From assembly GCA_022575985.1 (NCBI GenBank), contig JAKSXM010000007.1:32924501-32988500 (forward strand): DNA of 64,000 nucleotides. Reading direction: 5' to 3'. Positions 57,155 through 64,000 of this stretch are shown piece by piece. Made by a program: the position numbers and the translations under genes. The notes under the pieces were generated by a model, which saw only the letters and a program-made list of their open reading frames with translations, was not told the DNA's origin and searched no databases. This stretch comes from Anagrus nilaparvatae. Its lineage: Eukaryota; Arthropoda; Insecta; Hymenoptera; Mymaridae. Each line of letters starts with the position of its first letter. The stretch's first letter is position 1.

Positions 57155-59094
57155 AACTCGAAAAAAAAACATTTATTTTTAACGAAAATTAATGTTTTGG
57201 AGGTTAGGATGTCCCACATCAAAAAAAAACTTTTTTCACGTGATAGTACGTGAAAAATGTGTAACTTCTAGAAAAAAAAAATTGGGGAGTCCCATTTAAA
57301 AATTTTTAGCTGCGTAAGCCCAAAGTTAGAAAAAGGAAGATTTTTTACTTTGCGCTGTCGATAAAGCAGTGATTTTTAGCAAAAAATAGGAAAATCTTTT
57401 TCTAAAAAATTGTGATTTTGCATGTAGTTTTTTCCTGTTTTTTCAAAAAATTTATATCTACTGTCCATAAAAAAATTTTAATGGCAAAACTGTCATTTTT
57501 TAGGGTTTTTCGTCGTTTTTTGCAATTTTAGGTTATTTTATGCAGAGGTGAGTCAAAAATAAATAAACCACAAAATAGTAGACCCTTTGACAAAATTTTT
57601 GAGACCTTGCACGTCCAAATCGGTTGTTTCTATTTGGCGTGATGAATTTTTAAAAATTAAAAACTAAAAATTCCGCTCAGAAAACAGCTTTAAAAAGTAT
57701 GAGCACACGAATTGCCCCTCAATTTATCATATGGAGATTGAAGATAATTGATATTCGAGTCGATTAGTATATGTTAGAAAAGTGTAACCCCCCCAAATTT
57801 TCGCGCTATTTTCAAAAAACCACGTTTCCAATGTTATTTAAATGGAGCACATTTTGGCCAATATCGTCAAAACCGGTTATCAAAATAAAAACCGACTTCG
57901 GGAGGTTTTTTGTCACCAAAAAAGCACCATTTCCTGAGAATCTCAAGTCGCTTCTCTCCAGAGCAGATTTCGCCGAATATTCACCCCCCCCCCCTTTGTT
58001 TTACAATTAATGAGAAAATAAATAAATAAATTGATAACAATTTTACAAATGATTTAAAATGAGATATAAAACACATAAAAGTATTCAAAAGACCCGATTA
58101 TTTTTAATATTGCGATCATTACATTGTCAAAACATGTAAATACAAAACTGAATTTACGTATTTAAATATAACAGTAAAAATTTTAATATTTAAAAAACCA
58201 TACAAATCCATACAACGAAAAGGTTTGATTGAATCACAAATGACTAGTATTATCAAAAAAAGAAAAGTTAACTCCAACTTTGAAGTTGCGTGGTAATATT
58301 AAAAAAAAGAAAAGTATAAAATATAAACAAATGACCAGTATTAAAACGTCAACCTCAGCTCTTAAAAAAATGTTTGCATAACACATTTCATGGTGAAATA
58401 AAGCTTATTGGTTTATTTATAAAATATAATTTAAAAATTTAATTTATAAAAGAATAATAAATGTGTGAAAATATTAATGAATTAACACACATCAAAAATT
58501 TTTAATTTTAGTGAAATTTATTGTAAAAGAAAATTTTAAATGTTATTAAAAATTATAACTTTATTTCACCATCACAAATCTTACTTTACTTTAAAATTTG
58601 TTGTCTGCTTCCCTCTCGCGAAGAAGAGATGAATTAAATATGGTGTGATGATAATAAATGATGATAAATTTGAGTAAGCTCCCTCTCTTTGAACAGGAAA
58701 AAAGGAAGTATTTTCAATATCACGAGGTTTTGCTTCTTCTTGAGATTATATTGAAAATATTCTTCTGCTTCTTCCCCCTCTTTATATGATTAAGATTAAT
58801 GCCGGGATGAAAGCGTCCATTTTGTTTTTTTTTTTGATACGAAAATTATATGAATAATTTTTGCACAACAAATTTTTGGATAATTTTTACAAAGTTAAAT
58901 AATTTTTAAAAAACAAATGTTTTGAATAATTTTGAGATTTGCACACCCACTAACATAAAAAACAAATTTGTTTATTTTTTTTTTTTATGACTTTCGCCAC
59001 TTTTAACTTTTTTTGAAAAACAATTTTTAAAAATTGTTAATTATTGAAAATTATAAAAAATTGGTTTGAACTCCAAAAAACTCCTTCAAAATAA
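57155..59094. other. AT-rich region, no gene recognised
   Basis: A C-run at about 57984-57993 and a slightly GC-richer stretch at 58600-58790 were noted. Frames here (for example 57771-58010) lack protein character. No clear repeats. Confidence 0.4.
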
Positions 59095-60653
59095 AAGGAC
59101 CCCGCACAAACCTTATGGGATTCGGGTTTCGGCGGAATTGGCTGAATTTTTGGTATGTTGTACATTTCGTCATCCTGAGCAAAAGTCTCAATGGGCACGA
59201 AGCTCCAAAATGCTTTCTTCGGCTCCCACAAAGCTCCAAAGCTCCACAGATCCAATATTATTTACTACTGAAAAAGGTCATATTTTATTTTTTAATGCAT
59301 CTTTAGATAAATAAAAGTATATAGTCTTACGTTTTCGAGGTCGCTAAATTCAAATCTGATGTCAGAAAAATGATATTGACAGTTGACAGCTGTCAACTAG
59401 CTGTCAAACGGTAATTTATAATCGGGATTTATGAAACTAACACACATATATATGTTTTTTTTGTCGCTGAATTCAAATCTGATGTCAGAAAAATGATATT
59501 GACAGTTGACAGCTGTCAACTAGCTGTCAAACGTTAATTTATAATCGGGATTTATGAAACCAACACACATATATATGTTTTTTTTGTCGCTGAATTCAAA
59601 TCCGATGTCAGAAAAATGATATTGACAGTTGACAGCTGTCAACTAGCTGTCAAACGGTAATTTACAATCGGGATTTATGAAACTAACACACATATATATG
59701 TTTTTTTTTGTCGCTGAATTCAAATCTGATGTCAGAAAAATGATATTGACAGTTGACAGCTGTCAACTAGCTGTCAAACGTTAATTTATAATCGGGATTT
59801 ATGAAACCAACACACATATATATGTTTTTTTTGTCGCTGAATTTAAATCCGATGTCTGAAAAGTGATATTGACAGTTGACAACTGTCAAACGGTAATTTA
59901 TAATCGGGATTTATGAAACTAGCACACATATATATGTTTTTTTGTCGCTTAATTCAAATCTAATGTCAGAAAAATGATATTGACAGCTGTCAACTAGAAA
60001 GTAATCGGAATTTAAAAAATGTCGTTACTGAATTCAAATCTGCTGAAAAAAATTGATATTTAATGTTGACAGCTGTCAACTAGCTGTAAATCAGTAATAA
60101 GTAATCGGGATTTAAAAAATCCGTACATATATATATATGTATATACATATATATATATACAAAAAAAACATATATATGTGTGTTGGTTTCATAAATCCCG
60201 ATTATAAATTAACGTTTGACAGCTAGTTGACAGCTGTCAACTGTCAATATCATTTTTCTGACATCAGATTTGAATTCAGCGACAAAAAAAAACATATATA
60301 TGTGTGTTAGTTTCATAAATCCCGATTATAAATTACCGTTTGACAGCTAGTTGACAGCTGTCAACTGTCAATATCATTTTTCTGACATCAGATTTGAATT
60401 TAGCGACCTCGAAAACGTAAGACTATATACTTTTATTTATCTAAAGATGCATTAAAAAATAAAATATGACCTTTTTCAGTAGTAAATAATATTGGATCTG
60501 TGGAGCTTTGGAGCTTTGTGGGAGCCGAAGAAAGCATTTTGGAGCTTCGTGCCCATTGAGACTTTTGCTCAGGATGACGAAATGTACAACATACCAAAAA
60601 TTCAGCCAATTCCGCCGAAACCCGAATCCCATAAGCTTTGTGCGGGGTCCTTT
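59095..60653. repeat. foldback element with 123-bp tandem repeats in its arms
   Basis: The outer arms AAAGGACCCCGCACAAA (59095-about 59340) and TTTGTGCGGGGTCCTTT (about 60407-60653) are almost identical inverted copies of about 245 bp. Inside the left arm lies an array of about six to seven repeats; the right arm has two in inverse orientation (about 60160-60406), and the turn is a TATATATA-rich stretch near 60125-60160. Frames translated in the outer arms (59037-59314, 60441-60773) are mirror images of each other. They resemble no family I know and may be non-coding. No target duplication was seen. Confidence 0.88.
59335..60120 (+). repeat. 123-bp tandem repeat array
   Basis: The unit starts are near 59340, 59463, 59586, 59710, 59833 and 59944, with a degenerate unit at about 60025. 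The period is 123-124 bp (one unit of 111 bp). Each unit has GTCGCTGAATTCAAATC, TGATGTCAG, a dense palindromic block GACAGTTGACAGCTGTCAAC followed by TAGCTGTCAAACG, and CACACATATATATG. Neighbouring units differ at about 1-5 sites, so the array is young or homogenised. Confidence 0.92.
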
Positions 60654-62040
60654 AGCAGCCGGCAAAAACGTTGACTTAAGAAACACAGAAAATGGGCACA
60701 ATGTCTTGTATTTTTTTTTATAACTTGTAGTCACATGGCGCGCACAAAAGTTAAAAGAATTTTTCGTGTTCACTTTGTCCCTTTTTTGTTTTTAATTTAT
60801 TTTTTGTTTATAACTGGATTTTACAACGGATGCCATAAATGTATAAACTTGAGGGTTTTAATTAAATAAATTATAAAAGATTAATGATGTTTGAAATATA
60901 TTTATTGATATATTTCTCGCCAATGTGCTGCATGGCGGATGCGGCGGCGAACAGAAGTGTAACGTCGGTTAGCTGAGATTGCGCTGCGTATCACACAACA
61001 CACATATACAAATATACACACATACTATCCAATTTCTAACAATTGCAAAATTCAAAGTGAAATTGGTAATATAAATGTATATGAATTCCATAATTGATTA
61101 ATTTAATTTTTATAAATTAGCTAAAGTTTATCCGCATAGTTTACTAACATAATATTTAATATTTATTATTACTAATTATTAATAATTATTTTTAATAATA
61201 ATTAAAAAATAATTATGCCCACGGAATAATTATCCATTGCAAGTCTTAAGCATTCTTCGAGGGGTTGGCAACTCAGAAGTACAGAGTACTTCTGGTACTT
61301 CTGCGTTCTTCTACCAAAAGAAAAACATTAAAAAAAAGGTTTTGAGAGTGTATCTGAGGGTTTTTGGGTGTGCTAAAACCGAATCTGGATTCAAAATTTC
61401 GAAATTCAAAACGGCGGACAGGAAATTGGTCAATTTTCGAAATGAAAAGTTATTAACTGAAAACAAAAAACTGAATTTTTTAACTTGAAAACATGCAAAG
61501 ATTAAAATATTAATTTGAAATATTACTATTACAACATATTACTCGAAAAATTAGATTAAAGTTTATTTTAAAGCAAAAAAATATTCAAGTTTGTTCATTT
61601 ATAGATATGGTATTTGTTACAATATATTATGTCTCCAATTTTTATATACGAATGTTTCTAATTAAAAACAAGAAGAACTTAAGAGATATTCTAATTTTTC
61701 TATTTCAATAAATATTTTTATTTCGCGTACGGAAATAATACTTGTAGGATATTAAAAAAAAAAAATAACATTCTTAAGCCAAGTCTCCTACTTAATAATT
61801 TATTTTATTTAAACATTAGTGAAATGAAAATAAATAAATCGTTTTTTAAAGAAATGCTTTTTATTTAAAATGAATTACAGAATAGAGGTTTAAATTACAA
61901 AATTTTAATTTTTTCAAAGTACTTTACCATCTTCTGTTTGTTTATGTTTCTTTATCTCCCACATTATCAACTTTATTTGCTTCAATTCATTATATTTTCA
62001 ACCTTATTTAAACTAATTTTACTTCATTTTTAATTGAATC
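60654..62040. other. AT-rich region, no gene recognised
   Basis: A GC-rich island at 60920-60990 (GGCGGATGCGGCGGCGAAC) and a short palindrome AGAAGTACAGAGTACTTCT near 61274 stand out. The frame 61237-61488 is unconvincing. Confidence 0.4.
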
Positions 62041-63122
62041 TTATATATTATCAGAAATTATGGCTCTCTTACCATCGATTATTTTAGGAATTGGAATTGT
62101 TTTCCGGTAATTAGAAATCAAAATATAGCCAACTCCAGGATTGTATACTTTTAGCTCTTTATCACTAGAAGTCACTGTGAACCATGTCGCTAAAAAACCT
62201 ACTTTCTGTTTGTTAATTGTTGTTAATTCAACACTCTGTTTTTTGTAAGTGGTTTTTTTCCAATTATCTTGATTCCTGTTAGCGAAACTCTTTATTAATC
62301 CAATCAATAAATATGGCTTATCTGGTATCTTACAAAGGCAATAGTCTCCTATAAATATAATTGCATGTTCTTTGATAATATCAGTAGCTACAGAAATGTT
62401 TCCATCACGACTAGGAGGAATAAATTCAGCTTCTCTCACCCTTATATTTCTATCATTACTCAATTTCTGGTGGTTATTAAAAAACCAGCATAGTGAAGAT
62501 TTTTTAACCACAATTATATTTTCAGTACGAAGTTGCTTAATAGCAACTACATCGTCTTTTGGGGAAATGTGTTGATATTCTTCAAGAGAAACTGGGAATT
62601 GAGCATCCTCATGAGGTCTAGAAATTTGCTAATTCAGCTGGACTAATTGGATCTATAAACTTATCGTCATCTTCGTTATCAAAGTCTAAAATCTCAATCT
62701 CAGAATCTTCATTTTCATCATCTCCACTATTTGCTTCTTGTGAGAAATCTGCTTGAATATTATCGGCTTCTGCTAAATCAACTATCATATTTAATGAAAT
62801 ACATTCATCAAATGCGTCTTGTCTTTCTTGTTTTATGACTTCTTTTATAGAATCTAAATTTAAAATATCATTAAATTGTTTGATTTCTTGGTATTCTTCT
62901 GTTAGTTTTTTGAGAAAAATGTTTAAAATAGTTTATAATTTTTGCTATCATTTCAATGCGTCTCATTTTTTGGCATACTTCTAGTATAGAAAAGGTTACT
63001 TTTATTGATAGTATGGTTGCCAATGACCTCAAATTTTTAAAATAACCTTCACATGACTGGCTAGAATACAGCCAAGGAAAAAATTGTTCAAAGTTATTAT
63101 CTTCTAAACACTTTAGCACTAA

Positions 63123-63510
63123 ATAGTATTTTACTTTTATCGGTCTTTACGGACTATTATTATTATTTATCAATACAAATGAATGTAATTGATAAATAAT
63201 ATTTAAACTGCTTTATTGTTAATGATCGCCAATAGCGTGTATCCATTAACAGCAGTTTAATAAATTTTTCTAAATTAAAAATAAATTTTTAATTTAATTT
63301 TTTTATTTTGTTTCTTAGATGTTAAGAAAAAAATCTTTGAGAAAAAATAAACGTCTCATCAGTGCCAACGAGAATCGAACTCGTGATCTTCTATTTGCCG
63401 GATAGACGCTTTAACCAATAATAATAGTCCGTAAAGACCGATAAAAGTAAAATACTATTTATCATATTTCAATTATCATCGGACGATAAAATATTATTAT
63501 AATAATATAT
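63123..63510 (-). mobile_element. tRNA-promoter element with inverted ends and 13-bp target duplication
   Basis: ACTTTAGCACTAA flanks this insertion on both sides (63110-63122 and 63511-63523), and removing it rejoins the coding sense of the surrounding pseudogene. Within it, 45-bp inverted repeats (63120-63164 and 63417-63461, containing CGGTCTTTACGGACTATT) enclose a tRNA-like segment (63362-63420) and about 190 bp of AT-rich DNA. Target duplication length and the internal promoter suit a SINE; the long perfect inverted repeats suit a MITE. About 50 bp of further DNA lies outside the right repeat but inside the duplication. Confidence 0.82.
63362..63420 (-). tRNA. tRNA-like sequence (partial, SINE-type)
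   Basis: The minus strand contains an A-box-like TGGTTAAAGCG, an anticodon arm TCTAT-CCGGCAA-ATAGA (anticodon would be GGC, but position 33 is C, not the invariant U), and a T arm with perfect B box GTTCGATTC, ending TTGGCAC. The 5' acceptor half is replaced by the inverted repeat, so this is not a working tRNA gene but could promote Pol III transcription. Confidence 0.75.
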
Positions 63511-64000
63511 ACTTTAGCACTAAGTTCAGTAAACTATGTGCATTTAATTACATACAAGTATATAAGTTTATGATTATGCAATTATCACGCAAGTCTATTT
63601 TTTAATTTATTTATTAAATGCACTACATCTAGGTAAGCACAGTTGTCTCGGGAATAATTACGCACGAAAACAAGTCATATCAGAATACTTTTAATCCTCA
63701 TATGGTGATTCTTTTCCCAGCGTGTAAACGCATCGCTTTTAATGCACTTGAATCAACGTCAGCTGAATATCCTAGTACTTCAATGCCCTCATTTTTGAGT
63801 GCAGCTGTTATACATTTCCATCTTTTTCTAACATCTTCAAAAGTCATGCATTTTTTTCGAGTGCCAAAAAAAAGTAAACAAAATGCTGAAGACTCTGAGG
63901 ACTCTAGGTATATAGCATTGTTGAAACCGTGTTTTTCATAAAATTTTCTTCAATTACCTTAGCAGAAGTTGCACGGAATTAGTTCTATATTGGCATAGAT

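Larger units (their letters stand above)
62041..63950 (-). pseudogene. transposon-derived insect protein, decayed, split by a tRNA-like element
   Basis: The minus strand reads MTFEDVRKRWKCITAALKNEGIEVLGYSADVDSSALKAMR (63850-63735), CAYLDVVHLINKLKNRLA (about 63645-63590), INLYTCM-LNAHSLLNLVLKC (about 63560-63511), and after a 388-bp insertion NNFEQFFPWLYSSQSCEGYFKNLRSLATI, an acidic stretch (EDSEIEILDFDNEDDDKF), LRTENIIVVKKSSLCWFF and VREAEFIPPSRDG to the end at 62041. I recall this series (GYSADGD-rlLKAMR, NAHSLIYLI, FLP-LFSSQPCEA-FR--RS) from multicopy insect transposon proteins. Between KLKNRLA and INLYTCM a long piece is missing. Stops and shifts show it is dead. Confidence 0.62.

Noticed and set aside
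57771..58010. 79-codon frame as a small gene
   Set aside because: No start context, homology or composition support; it ends in a C-run.
59335..60120. Possible centromeric or telomeric satellite
   Set aside because: Only about seven units and confined inside a foldback element; no simple telomere repeats are seen.
59037..60773. Mirror-image open frames (72-110 codons) at both ends of the foldback element, on opposite strands
   Set aside because: They are the same DNA in inverted copies, open in several frames at once, resemble no protein I know and have no conserved motif. They are more likely non-coding arm sequence.

Overview
The window looks like nuclear DNA of an arthropod, most likely an insect. 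It is strongly AT-rich, its host-gene exons are widely spaced and flanked by GT/AG splice sites, and it is packed with metazoan transposable elements: R1-clade and CR1/L2-like LINEs, Penelope-like elements, Helitrons, a MULE, PIF/Harbinger remains, and many foldback elements and MITEs. Several decayed transposon proteins resemble families I recall from aphids and parasitoid wasps, but I cannot fix the order from sequence alone.

The only host gene I can support is a HUWE1-type HECT E3 ubiquitin ligase on the minus strand. Four consecutive N-terminal coding exons are visible, at 24329-24787, 8017-8079, 4380-4616 and 3892-4163. They join in phase and cover the first armadillo-like region (DUF908/ARLD1 type). 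The first two are separated by a 16.2 kb intron made almost wholly of transposons. The initiator exon and everything after 3892 were not found; 24788-64000 may be a further intron or upstream DNA.

Layout. 1-1178: 3' end of an R1-like LINE. 1517-3565: inverted-repeat elements. 3892-8079: three HUWE1 exons with small MITEs. 9010-14258: an interrupted repeat holding a 4.8 kb DNA transposon with 4-bp target duplications, itself holding a LINE tail. 14700-22700: MITEs, a LINE endonuclease remnant, Helitrons and a hammerhead-like motif. 24329-24787: HUWE1 exon. 25100-30400: foldback element, Penelope fragment, non-autonomous MULE with 9-bp TSD, large palindrome. 30914-41880: a Penelope-like element split by a nearly full-length CR1/L2-like LINE, itself split by two R1-like LINEs. 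43170-45911: LINE remnants, a decayed array of about 140-bp repeats, and a 3'UTR-only insertion with a 14-bp TSD. 46690-51430: decayed transposon gene and simple sequence. 51431-52164: Helitron. 52205-54499: a 2.3 kb palindrome. 55093-57154: Harbinger fragment and another palindrome. 59095-60653: foldback element with 123-bp repeats in its arms. 62041-63950: decayed transposon gene split by a tRNA-like element with inverted ends.

Functionally this is one conserved gene with introns used as transposon landing ground. The most unusual material is the set of palindromic elements whose arms are built of tandem 120-145 bp repeats sharing a GGTCGCTGAA-like core, the very large palindromes, and the tRNA-promoter/inverted-terminus chimera near the right end.
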